Shown here: in pieces, positions 27,101 to 37,954 of the stretch
Layout: each line of letters begins with the position of its first letter
Position numbering within the stretch: the first letter of the stretch is position 1
Made by a program: the position numbers and the translations under genes
The notes under the pieces: model-generated
Told to the model about the DNA's origin: nothing
What the model saw: only the letters and a program-made list of their open reading frames with translations
Databases searched by the model: none
Source: DTPU01 sp963827855
Lineage (GTDB): Bacteria; Planctomycetota; Phycisphaerae; Sedimentisphaerales; Anaerobacaceae
Assembly (NCBI GenBank): GCA_963827855.1
Contig: CAWHBY010000002.1
Coordinates: 1,364,001-1,428,000, forward strand
Length of the DNA stretch: 64,000 bases
Reading direction: 5' to 3'

Positions 27101-30100
27101 ACCACACGGAGCCGCTGCCTCCGAGGTTGTAGACCTGGACGGAGTCATTGCCCTCGCCACCGTAGAAGCTCACGCTGCCATAGGCGGTTCTGGAGCTGGT
27201 GAGGTCGCCGATCGTCAGGGTGTCCTTGTTGGAGCCGCCGTAGAAGAGGACCGACTGGCTGGCCTGCAGGGAGGTCACTGCGACCTTCACGGTGCCGGTG
27301 GTGCCCTGGAGGGTCAGCGGCAGAGAAGGATCGATCATCTCGAGGGTGGTCGTGCCGCCGCCCAGGGTGAGGCCCATGGACTCAAAGTCTGCGCCCACCA
27401 CGATCTGGCTGCCTGCGCCCGTGAGGTCGTGGATCGAGCGATCCGAGACCCAGCCCGACCGGTTCGTCGAATCCCCTACCGTGGAGATGACGAGCTGGTC
27501 GTAGCCATCCCCTCCGGCAAGGCCCAGGACCTCCATGTGGATACCGCTGAGGCCCTGGCTGTAGCCCACGCTCAGGCGGTCGTCGTCGCCGCCCATGTTG
27601 ACCTGCAGCCAGACGCCGGCCGGAACGAAGTCGAGGGCTAGGCTGTCCTTCCCATGGCCCAGGAACACACCCAGATCCATGAACCCGCTGAAGGTCAGGG
27701 TGCCTGCCAGGCCCTGTCCGGTGAACGTGCCCAGGCCCAGCACGCTGTCGAAGCCGGCGCCCGTGTCGAAGTCCATGGCGCAGTCCTGATTCAGGATCCA
27801 CATCCTGTCGCCGGCATCGCCGCCGCCCCACAGGCTGATGGCGCCGTGCAGGCGGGTCAGGGCAACACCGCCGCCCACGTAGAAGAGGTCATTCCCGGCC
27901 CCGCCCCGCAGGGTCACGCTGATCCCGTCGGGCGTGGCCTTCAGGTAGAAGGTGTCCACCTGGCTGGAACCGGTGACATCGATCACGTCTGCCTCGTAGT
28001 AGATCCCGTTGGTCATGCCCAGCCCCTTGACTGCGGGCAGGGATGAGCCGCCGTACGGCCAGGGGGTCGTTGCAGGCACGTCCAGGACCAGGTCCGTGAG
28101 CGGTGCCGTGGCGTCGGCGGCGCTGATCAGGATCGTATCCGTGCCCGCGCCCCCGTGGAAGAAGACCACGCCGACCGTGGCCTGCAGGCTGGCGGCGCCC
28201 GCCACCTTGACTTCGTCGTTCCCGTTGCCACCCTGGATGTCCAGGTAGGCGCCCGAGGGCAGACCCGACACCTCGACCCGATCGTTGCCCGCGCCGCCCA
28301 CGAGGGTCGCCAGCACCAGACCGGCCGGCGCTCCGTGGACGAAGACCACGCCGCCTCCAGAGCCGAGCAGCATCCGGCTCCGGGTGAAGCCCGAGAACCG
28401 GGGCCAGAAGCCGTTGATGGTGAAACCGACGTCATTCAGCACGGCGCTGTACGGGTTGGGGTCAATGTGATCGTCGAGCACGATGGTGTAGTTGCTGCCG
28501 GCCGTGACGGTCAGGATCCTGTCGCCAGGGAAGGCGGCCATGCCCGAAGGCTCGCCGAGGTGGCCGTCGCCGATCGTGACCGAGTGGTCTGCCGCGCCGT
28601 AGGCCAGGGTCACCGTGGTGATGGCCAGCGGCGCGCCGATGATCGTGAGGTCCGTGTTGCCCAACAGGAGGATGGACAGCGTGGAGAGACGGTCCCACGT
28701 GATACCTCTGTTCATGCCCTGGCCAGCGTAGGTGGTGGCCGTCAGGACATCGCCGGTGAACGACAGCCCGGCGAGGAAGTTGTTCTCCTCGATCAGGAGG
28801 GAATCCTCGCCCGCGGGACCGCCGTCCAGGCTGATCAGACCGTGGACGCTGGAGAGCTGGCACTGCATCCCGTGGCCCACACGGAAGACCTCCAGGCCGC
28901 TGGTCCCAAGGATGTTCACGCGGGTCACCTCATCGCCCGTGCCGTCCACGTCGACGGTGTTCTGGACCGAGGCCAAGGCCAGGGAGATGTCGATGTCCTC
29001 AACGGCCAGGTACCAGAGGTCGCCCATGCCCGTCATGCGGATCAGCGGAATGGACGCGCTGCGGTAGGCCATGGTCGAGGCGGTATCCAACCACAGGGTT
29101 CCGGGTCCGACGATGCCCGCCAGGGAGTTGTCGACCACGATCTGGTCGAGGCCTGCGCCGCCATCGAACAGGATCGTGCCGCTCAGCCAGGCCAGAATGT
29201 GCGTGGTGTCGCCGAGCAGGAGCTGGTCGTTGCCTTCGCCGGCCTTGATGTCGAGGACGGTTGCCGCCTCGGACAGGCTCCCCACGCGGATCACGTCGTC
29301 GTCGCTGCCCGTCACGAGCTTGATCACAGGGCTGTTGAACGGCGCGCTGGTGAAGTCCAGGGTCATGCCCGATCCGGGATCCGGATCGGTCGTGGCCGCA
29401 TCGAGCTCCAGGGTGATGGACGCACCCGCGGTCAGGGTCACGCCCGCAGGCAGCGTGAGGCCGTCGCCCGCCGCCAGGAGCAGGTCTCCCTGCACGTTGA
29501 CGGATGCGGCCGTGGACAGCACGATCCGATCGTCCGTCCCGGCCGTGTCCACTGCCGTCAGCGAGGCGCTGCCTTCAGACACGAACAGGAAGTCGACCGT
29601 GAGGAGCCCTCCCTGGTTGATGACGTAGACGCCCTCTCCGCCGTACGCCCAGAGGCTGCCGGTCAGGTTGACCGTAACGGGCGTATAGGCCGAGCTGCCG
29701 AAGCTGCCATCGATCTGCAGGTGCAGGTCGTCAGCCACGATCAGGGCCGCGGCACCGGGGTAGAATTGGCCCCCGATGGTGAAGGTCGCTGTGGCGGGCG
29801 CCGTGATCGTGGATCCGACCCAGACCGATCCGGCGACAGTCAATTCCACCGTGCCGCTCGTGCCGCCCGCGGTCACTGCGCCGTAGACGAAAAGGTCCCC
29901 TGCCATCCCAAACGAGATCTTGCCCCCTGCAGTGATGCCGGCCAGGTTGCACCGGCCGCCTTCTGCACTGGCCAGGATCTCGACGATCACGTCTCCACCT
30001 GCAGTCACCGGAGCGGAGAACATCACGTTCGTGGGCGCCGGCCCGGTCACGCCCAGATCTTCCATAATGGAGGGAGAGATCAGCACGCGGATGTCTCCGC

Positions 30101-33100
30101 CCGCATCGAGACCGCTGATGCGCACGTTGTCTCCCGCGGACGTCGGCTTCGGGAAGATGTCCAGCCACAGATCGCCGCCTGCGTCCGCGTGCACCCCCGC
30201 GTTGCCGGGAGCCGCGGTCACCGAACCGGCGGCAGCGCCGATGTTGCCGTCTGCCACCATGGTGATCCGCCCACCTCTGAGCTCGCCTGTTCCGCTGATG
30301 TCGCCCTGCGTCGTGATGCTCACGAGCCCGGCAGGATGGGGCAGGGTGATGGAGCCAGCTACGACCACATCGCCAACCGAGTCGACCTGGAAGAGGATCG
30401 GATAGCACGTCTCAATGCTGAACGTGCGATCCAAGTAGTCATGGGGGCTGACGACCTGGACGGTCCAAGCCGAGGCCGACCCGGTCTGCCCACCGATGTA
30501 GCCGAGCACCAGGATACGGTCAGACTCGTTGATGATGTGGACCTTGTCCGATGCGCTCGAGATGAACTGCACATTGCCGCTGATCCAGTTGCTGATCTCA
30601 TCCGGCCCGATCACCGCGAGGTGCGCCTGAGGAAGGGCCCAGATGTTATTGTAGAGGAAGTCCTCGATGACGATCGCGCCGCTGACCGGATCCTCGTGCC
30701 AGGGGATGCCGTCATCCCGCACGACCGTACCGGTCGAATCGACCTCGAACACCAACTCGGTTCCCCACATGTTGGGATTGTTGGTCACAGTTCCACTCAT
30801 ATAGGCCTGGGAACTGCGATTGATGTTCGTGCCATAGCCCCAGGTGACCTTCCCGCTGGAACCTGAGCCTGCATGATACTCAGCCAGGGCATCCGCGGTC
30901 TGGTCACTCAGTGTGTTGGCCGTGACCCAGAGATCGCGGGTGGCGATCCCAATGCTGGTCAGGGTGAGGGTCGCATATTCGGTGGTGTCGTTGTACGCGG
31001 TCGAGTAGATGTTCACGCCCAGGGCCGTGGCCTTGGCGTCGCTGTAGGCATAGGTATCCAGCCCGCGGATGGCAGAAAGGATCTCGACCCTGGCCGCCTC
31101 GAGCAGGGCCATGTGGCCGGTCAACGTGGCATGGATGTCCAGATCCACACTGGCCCGTGCATCCGGACCCGCACCCACGCCGCCCGCATCGCAGATCGCC
31201 TCTGCGTCTGCCCCAGCCGTGCTGACCAGGGCACTGACCACGAGGGATGCAGCCGCGATCTCGACGTCGCTGGAGAGGGTGGTGCGGCTGAGCTCGACGG
31301 CCGTGATATTCGCCCGGACCTCGTCGGTTGCGGCGAAGCCCTTGGCGGTCTGATCCGCGTTCGCCGAGAGGGTGGAGGCCGTGTCGGAATGGACCGTTGC
31401 CGCGCCAACGGCGGTCAGGTGAGCCCCTGCGCCGACATCCACGGTCGCCTCGATGGCGGCCAAGTCGATCTCCGCGGTCTGGCCGCCGGTGGCCACGAAG
31501 CCGCCGGAGCCGCCATCGCACTCCGCCTTCAGGTCCACGATATCCGTGGTCGCCAGCACCGACAGGTCGCCGCCCGCGGTGAGCGTCGCGGCCGAGCCGA
31601 TCGAGGTATGGGCCCTCACGCCGCCGTGCGCGCCTGCGTTGATCGTCCCGCCGCCATAGAAGCCGCCGATCGTGCCGTCGGAGTGGAGATAGGTCTTGCC
31701 GAGCCGGCTCTTGGCCAGGATCGTCAGGTTTCCGGCGGCCTGGAGCGTGCTGCTCGCGCCGATGGTCAGGCTGGTGGTCTGGTCGAAGGTGAACGAGGAC
31801 ACCGCCGTACCGATGCCGACGAAGCCGCCGTCGCCCGTCGTCGCGTCGATCTTGAAGATGTCGGTCCCGCCCGTGCTGGCGCTGTCGGTCAGGGCCTCCA
31901 GGTCGATGAGGCCGCCCGCCACGAGCACGGCAGAGGTCCCGATCTCTGCGGCGGTGTTGCCCACGACCTTGATGAAGCCTGCGGACCCGCCGACACCCGC
32001 CGCCAGGACGCCGATGGCCATGGAGCCCACCGCCGTGGTCGCGCCGATCCCGCGTTCCGCCTTGACGGTGATGTCTCTGCCCGCTCGGATCTGTGCGGAT
32101 GATCCGACCTTCGCGGTCACGTCGCAGGCGGTCGCGGTGGAGCTGATCGCCTCATCGATGGTCAGATCGCAGTCCTCCAGGGCCGCGTCGACCTTGTCGG
32201 CCACGTCGTCGCCCAGCAGGCCCGGCATTCCGCCCGAGAGGACCAGGAGATTGTTGATCGTGTCCTGGGCCTTGCTGCTCGCCTCATCCGATGCGCGGGT
32301 GTCGATGGGCCCGCCCAGACCGACTGCGGAGAGGCTGCCCGCCACGCCCACGGCCAGGGAGCCTGCGAAGGCGGTCGTGGCGGTAAGGACGAAGTGCGAG
32401 GCCAGGGCCTTGACCAGGACGTCGCTGCCTGCGTGGATCAGGGAGCCGTCACCGACGGTCGCGCTTACGCCGCGGCGGATGACGTCGATGTTCAGGGCCG
32501 CCCCGACGCCTGCGATCAGGCTTCCCGAGTAGCCGCCCGAATGGCCGATGATCTTGGCGTAGTCGGTGGCCGTGACGCTGACGTCGGTGCCCGGGAAGCC
32601 CCCATCCTGGTTGATCTGGCAACTGCGGGACCCCACAGCCATCTCTGCCCCGGTGGAGCCTTCGATCAGGTGGACCACGCCCGATCCCACGACGGCCACG
32701 ATGCCGCCGCCGCCGCCCGTGCCTGCTGCGCCCTCGATGAAGGCATGGCTGCGGCTGGCCACCTCGGTGCTGCCGAGGGCGTTGCTGCGGACGCCGATCA
32801 TCCTGGCCCAGACGTCCCGATCGATCGTCACATAGTCCACGGACCCGCCGACGCCGGCAATCAGGCCGACCGAGATCGCACCCGCCTTGGTCGTAACGAA
32901 GGAGAGGTCGGTGGCAAGGACCTGCACTTTGCCGCCGGAGAGCACGTCGGTCTCGCCGATGGTCGCGGTGGTCTCGCCGCGGATATCCACCGCGGAGATC
33001 GCGCCCGCTGCCCCGCCGATGAAGCTGCCGCTGGCGCTGCCCGTGCTGGAGGAGACCACCTCCTGGCTCCAGGCGCTGACCTCGACGCCGGCCGTGCCCG

Positions 33101-33519
33101 CCTGGATCGCCTTGATCGCCGTCGGGCTGGTGATGGTGGCCCGGGTCGTGTTGTTGATGATCGTCGTATCGCAGCCGCCCACCACGCCGACCGCATTGAG
33201 GCTGATGACGCCGCCCTGATTCGTCACTCCCGTGGACTGGTGGGCCCTGACCACGATGCCCGCCGTGTCGGTCACCGACTCGGCGACGGAGGAATCGGAG
33301 AGGTACGCCAGCGTGGTGTCAGTCACCAGGTTGACGGCCTTGTTGATGCCGCCGCTGACGGCGCCGATGCTGGCGGTCGCGAAGGAGGAGTCGATCGTCT
33401 CATCGCTGTCCGCCAGAACCGCCACGCCGTGGAAGGTCTCGGTCGTCTCGGAGAGGCGGTCGTACTCCCAGCCCAGCGGGCTGCTGACCCTGCTCCACTT
33501 CGGGATCGTCAGGCCTGCG
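21195..33519 (-). CDS. Giant adhesin, C-terminal segment (about 4,100 residues)
   Basis: Genuine sequence starts at about 33519 ('GLTIPKWSRV'); the upstream part of this frame to 34679 is a shadow of the neighbouring segment. It begins with LktA-like strands, passes through beta-rich stretches with Asp/Gly calcium-binding-like turns ('VTGSDDDVIRVGSL', 'AGEGNDQLLLGD', 'VGGAGNDRVEVSG'), then PKD-type domains (about 22.9-26.1 kb; 'APTVNAGSD', 'GFGTYTATLTATDSNG'). It ends with two copies of an LRR plus Fn3-like module (21198-22600). No sortase, PEP-CTERM, SLH or beta-barrel element lies at the end ('EDEGSVA'), so secretion or attachment must depend on another system, or the end is incomplete. Confidence 0.85.
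21198..22600 (-). repeat. Two tandem LRR/Fn3-like modules (708-base period)
   Basis: Each module has 'FADANLKAAVEAALG', 'LGLTGLDIV', two or three leucine-rich turns ('LTPVTGLASLTYVDLRHNAISDVS'), 'LDEAAYTTYLDQIAGNNPGI', then an Fn3-like part ('YYLVYRSDSPTGARTCISGW'). The shared gccgtca of the DG(T/E)Y part lies at 21444 and 22152, giving the period. Differences between copies are scattered, so the duplication is not recent. Confidence 0.8.
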
Positions 33520-36500
33520 CCAGGCCGTGTCCGGTCGCCACGGAGTGCTCGATCCGGCTGGTGACGTTGTTGGTCAGGGTGTTCGTGACGATCGTGCCGC
33601 CCAGGCCCACGAGTCCGCCGACCGCGCCCGTGCCGCCATCCGCGGAGATCTCGCCGTCCCAGCGGCCGAGGACGAGGACCGTGTCGATCGCGTAGACCGT
33701 GCAGGTGTCGATCACGGCCTCGATCGTATTGCTGATCGTCTGGATCGTGACCGTCCCCGCAACGCCCACCAGGATCCCGCCCGCGCCGCCGGCAGACACC
33801 ACCTCGATCGTGCCCGACCCGACGGCCGTGACCGAGACGCTGCCCGCCGAGGCAGTGAGCGAGCCGCTGAGCATACGGGCCCGGATGATGTTGGTGATCA
33901 GATTGTAGGCCACGCCCGCACCGAGGCCCCCCGTGACACCGACCGCCACCTCGCCGGCCGCCGACTGGATGGTCGCCGCGTTGGAGGCGTGGATCGCGGC
34001 GCTGGCCGCGGCCACGGTCGAGGTCTGGACCAGGGCGTCCGTGGTGTCGGTCACCACGTTGGCCGCCAGGGTGGCCGCACCGGCGCCCGTCGCGAAGGCG
34101 ATCCCACCCGCGAAGCTGTAGATAGCCGAATCCGTCTCTGCGTCGACGCTCAGCGCCCCGCCGGCCGTCACAGTCGATCCGGCGATCTTGGCCGTGGTCG
34201 TGTTGGTGATGACGTTGGCGCCGATGATGAAGGAGACCGCCACGCCGCCCGAGCCCGCGATGCTGAGGGCCGCGGAGCTGATGTGGGACTCGTCGAGGGC
34301 GCTGAGATCCACGCCGCCCGTCGTGTTGATCACAGATCCGGTATCGATCGTGGCGGCGATCGTGCCCGTGATCACGTTGCCGAACCCGGTCGCGGCGATG
34401 GCCACCCACTTGGCGCCGCCCACGCCCACGCTGAGGGCGATGATCCCGGACTCCGTGGAGGCCGCGAGATCCACGAGACCGCCGGCCGTGACGTGGGAGT
34501 TGACGATGTCCGCCCGGATCGTGTTGACGATGACGTTGCCCGAGACCACGCCCGCCACCGCGACGCCGCCCGAGCCGGAGATGCTCGCCAGGATGGCCAG
34601 GATGTTGGTGTCCAGGTCGAAGGGAGAGTCCTCGACCGCGTCGTTGACCTGCTCCTTCTTGTCGTCCGGCAGGATCCACTCCGGGATGGCGGTGGGAGTC
34701 ACGTCATGGGCCGTGACGCTCACGCCGCTGGCCGCCGTGATGGTGGAGCCGCCGATCTTGGCGGTGAGCGTGTTGGTGATCGCGTTGCCCAGGCCCGCGA
34801 CCGAGACCGCCACCGTGCCCGAGGCGGAGACGCCTACGGAGATCGCACGGATGACGTTGCGGGACTCGGCGAGCAGGGCCAAGCTGGAGCTCGTGGAGAG
34901 GGTCGAATTCGTGACCTTGGCCTCGGTCGTGTTCGTGATGTCGTTGACGACGATGGGGACCTCGACCGCCACCACGCCGCTCGCGGCCACCCCGACGACC
35001 AAGGCGTCGATGGTGGAGGTGTCCTTGGCCGTGATCGAGACCGCGCCCGCCGCGTGCACGGTCGAGTTCGTGATGACCGCGGAGGTCGTGTCCACGATCA
35101 CGTTGGCGCCGATCAGGGCCTGGACCGCGACGATGCCCGATGCGCCCACGCCCGTGGCGAAGGCGTACACGATGGACTTCGTCTCCGCGGAGACGTCCAA
35201 GGCGCCGCCGCTGGTCAGCGAGGAGTCGGTGATGCCTGCAGTGACCGTGCCGGTGATCACGTTGGCGCCGACGATGGCGGAGACGGACACGCCGCCCGAG
35301 GCCGCCACGCTGACCGAGGCCGAGCGGATGAAGGACTCGTCCAGGGCGGAGAGAGACGCGGCGCCCGTGGCGACGATCGTGGAGGACTGCTTGACCATCG
35401 CCTCGACCGTGTTCGTGATCACGTTGCCGAAGAGGCTCACGCTCACCGAGACCGCGCCCGACGCGCCCACGCCCACCGTCAGGGCGATGATCCCGGAGTC
35501 CGTGGAGGCCTCAAGGCCCAGGGGTCCGGAGTTGACGCGAGAGCTCACGATGTCCGCGGTGATCGTGTTGATGATCACGTTGCCCGAGGCCGTGCCGCTG
35601 ACCGCCACCGTGCCCGAGCCCGAGATGCTCACCATGACCGCGAGGATGTTGCAGTCGAGGTCGATAGGCGAGTCCTCGAGGGCCGTGTTGACCTGCTCCT
35701 TCTTGTCGTCGGGCAGCATCCACTCGGGCAGGAGGCCCGGCGCGACGTCCTTGGCAGAGAGGGCCACCCTGCCGGCGGCCCTGATCGTGGACCCGGTGAT
35801 CAGGGAGGTGAGCGTGTTGTGGATCACGTTGCCCAGGCCCGCGATAGTCACCGACACGCAGCCCGAGGCAGAGACGCCCACCGAGAGGGCCCGGATGACG
35901 TTCGAGGATTCCGCCTTCAGGGTCAGGGCCGAGCCGCTGGTCAGATTGGAGTTCGTGATCGCCGCGCCCGTGGCATTCGTGATGTCGTTGACGACGATCG
36001 GAACCTCGATGGCGGCAGTGCCGCTGGCCGCGACACCCACCACGAGGGCGTCGATCTCGGAGGTGTCTTCCGCTGTGAGGGTGACCGCCCCGCCCGCGTA
36101 GACCGTCGAGTTCAGGATGACCGCGGACGTGGTGTCCACGATGACGTTGGCGCCGATCAGGGCCTGGACCGCCACGACGCCGGAGGCGCCGACGCCTGTC
36201 GCAAAGGCATAGACGGTCGAGGTGGTCTGGCTGGTGATATCCAGCGTGGTCCCGCAGCTCAGCGAGGAGTCGGCGATCCCCGCCGTGATCGTCCCCACGA
36301 TCACGTTGGCGCCGACGATCGCCGAGACCGCCACGCAGCCCGAGGCCGAGATGCTGACCGCCACGGACCGGATGATGGACTCGTCGAGGGCCGTCAGGGA
36401 GACGAACGTTGCGGCGCCCACCGTGGAACCCTGCTTGACCATCGCCTCGACAGTGTTCGTGATCACGTTGCCGAACCCGCTGACCGCGACCGACACTGCG

Positions 36501-37954
36501 CCCGAAGCGCCTACGCCAACGGTCAGGGCGATGATCCCGGAGTCCGTGGAGCTGTAGAGCGAGACCGACCCTGAGGTGGAGACGACCTGGGAGTTTACGA
36601 TGTCCGCGGTGATCGAGTTGATGATCACGTTGCCCGAGACCGTGCCGCTGACCGCCACCGTGCCCGAGCCCGCGATGCTCACCATGACCGCGAGGATGTT
36701 GCAGTCGAGGTCGATGGGCGAGTCCTCGAGGGCCGTGTTGAGCTCCTCCTTCTTGTCCGCGGGCAGCATCCACTCGGGGATGAAGCTGGGGCAGACGTCC
36801 TTCGCCAGGAGGCTCACGTTGCCCGCCACCACGACCGCCGAGCCGGTGACCAGGCAGGTCAGCGTGTTGTGGATCACGTTGCCCAAGCCCGACACGGAAA
36901 CCGCCACCGTGCCCGAGGCGGAGACGCCCACGGAGATGGCCCGGATCACGTTGGACGACTCCGCGGCCATGGCCAGGCTCGAATCGCCGGTCACGTGCGA
37001 GCCCGTGAGGGCCGCCTCCGTGGTGTTCGTGATGTCGTTCACCACCAGCGGGACCGTCACCGCGACCGTGCCGCTGACCGCGACGCCGACCACGAGGGCG
37101 TCGATGCTCGACTTGTTGTACGCCGTCACGCCGATCGCGCCACCCGCATCGATCGTCGAGTTCGTGATGGTCGCGGAGGTCCTGTCCACGATCACGTTGG
37201 CCGCGATCAGGGCCTGGATCGCCACGACGCCGGAGGCGCCCACGCCCGTGCCGAAGGCGTAGACCGTGGCCCGGCTCTCCGCGTCCACGTCCAGCGTGGT
37301 CCCGCTGGTCACCTCGCTGTCGGTGATGGCCGCGTTGAGGGTGTCCGTGATCACGTTCGCGCCGACGATGGCGGAGACGGCCACGCTGCCCGAGGCCGCC
37401 ACGCTCACCGCGATCGAGCTGACGGTGGACGAGCCGATGGCCGAGACGTCCACGAGCCCGCCGGCCACCACCTTGGAGTTGCCCTGGATCAGGGCGTCGG
37501 CGCGGTTGACGATCACATTGCCGAAGCACGTCGCCTGGACGCCGACCGTTCCGGCTGCGCCCACGCCCACGGTGATCGCCACGATCCCGGAATCCGACAC
37601 GGCCGAGACCACGACGTCGCCGCCAGCCCGCACCGTCGAGCCGTCCACCTTGGCCGTGACCGTATTGGTGATCACATTGCCCGAGACCGCCGCGGAGACC
37701 GCCACGGTTCCTGAGCCCGCCACGCTCACCATGATGGCGAGGATGCCCGCGCTCAGATCGACCGGCGTGCCTTCGAGGGCCGCATCCAGCTCGTCCTCCT
37801 TCTCGGAAGAGAGCATCCAGTCCGGAAGGATGCTGGGTGCGTGGTCGATGGCGGCGATGGTGGTGTCGCCGACCGCAGTCACGATCGAGGCGTTGATGGC
37901 CGCCATCACTGTATTGGCGATGGCGTTGCCGAGTGCGGTGACGCCCACCGCCAC
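33509..37954 (-). CDS. Giant adhesin, tandem-repeat segment (about 1,480 residues)
   Basis: Built from strands of the form 'S-G-x-V-A-V-S-x-x-V-x-x-N-V-I-x-(N/D)-T-(I/V)-x-A-x-I-x-N-S', 50-60 residues each, grouped into a ~349-residue higher unit repeated nearly four times. The pattern is that of filamentous adhesins of the LktA type. Almost no charged residues or Cys are present except in 'PEWMLPDDKKEQVNTALEDSPIDLD', which marks each higher unit. The frame runs into a stop at 33509 just where the next frame takes over. The N-terminal Met at 37954 is internal and has no ribosome site. Confidence 0.85.
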   Translation of the reverse strand: MAVGVTALGNAIANTVMAAINASIVTAVGDTTIAAIDHAPSILPDWMLSSEKEDELDAALEGTPVDLSAGILAIMVSVAGSGTVAVSAAVSGNVITNTVTAKVDGSTVRAGGDVVVSAVSDSGIVAITVGVGAAGTVGVQATCFGNVIVNRADALIQGNSKVVAGGLVDVSAIGSSTVSSIAVSVAASGSVAVSAIVGANVITDTLNAAITDSEVTSGTTLDVDAESRATVYAFGTGVGASGVVAIQALIAANVIVDRTSATITNSTIDAGGAIGVTAYNKSSIDALVVGVAVSGTVAVTVPLVVNDITNTTEAALTGSHVTGDSSLAMAAESSNVIRAISVGVSASGTVAVSVSGLGNVIHNTLTCLVTGSAVVVAGNVSLLAKDVCPSFIPEWMLPADKKEELNTALEDSPIDLDCNILAVMVSIAGSGTVAVSGTVSGNVIINSITADIVNSQVVSTSGSVSLYSSTDSGIIALTVGVGASGAVSVAVSGFGNVITNTVEAMVKQGSTVGAATFVSLTALDESIIRSVAVSISASGCVAVSAIVGANVIVGTITAGIADSSLSCGTTLDITSQTTSTVYAFATGVGASGVVAVQALIGANVIVDTTSAVILNSTVYAGGAVTLTAEDTSEIDALVVGVAASGTAAIEVPIVVNDITNATGAAITNSNLTSGSALTLKAESSNVIRALSVGVSASGCVSVTIAGLGNVIHNTLTSLITGSTIRAAGRVALSAKDVAPGLLPEWMLPDDKKEQVNTALEDSPIDLDCNILAVMVSISGSGTVAVSGTASGNVIINTITADIVSSRVNSGPLGLEASTDSGIIALTVGVGASGAVSVSVSLFGNVITNTVEAMVKQSSTIVATGAASLSALDESFIRSASVSVAASGGVSVSAIVGANVITGTVTAGITDSSLTSGGALDVSAETKSIVYAFATGVGASGIVAVQALIGANVIVDTTSAVITNSTVHAAGAVSITAKDTSTIDALVVGVAASGVVAVEVPIVVNDITNTTEAKVTNSTLSTSSSLALLAESRNVIRAISVGVSASGTVAVSVAGLGNAITNTLTAKIGGSTITAASGVSVTAHDVTPTAIPEWILPDDKKEQVNDAVEDSPFDLDTNILAILASISGSGGVAVAGVVSGNVIVNTIRADIVNSHVTAGGLVDLAASTESGIIALSVGVGGAKWVAIAATGFGNVITGTIAATIDTGSVINTTGGVDLSALDESHISSAALSIAGSGGVAVSFIIGANVITNTTTAKIAGSTVTAGGALSVDAETDSAIYSFAGGIAFATGAGAATLAANVVTDTTDALVQTSTVAAASAAIHASNAATIQSAAGEVAVGVTGGLGAGVAYNLITNIIRARMLSGSLTASAGSVSVTAVGSGTIEVVSAGGAGGILVGVAGTVTIQTISNTIEAVIDTCTVYAIDTVLVLGRWDGEISADGGTGAVGGLVGLGGTIVTNTLTNNVTSRIEHSVATGHGLAQA
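33900..37950 (-). repeat. 1.05-kb tandem repeats in the giant adhesin gene
   Basis: The 'PEW(M/I)LP' block recurs at 34672, 35716, 36766 and, diverged, 37813, giving periods of 1,044, 1,050 and 1,047 bases (348-350 codons). Length differences are multiples of three. The middle two units are the most alike, as expected from recent duplication or gene conversion. Confidence 0.85.

Noticed and set aside
33900..37950. CRISPR array or other spaced direct repeats
   Set aside because: The repeated units are long, coding and contiguous. No short repeats separated by unique spacers were found anywhere in the window.
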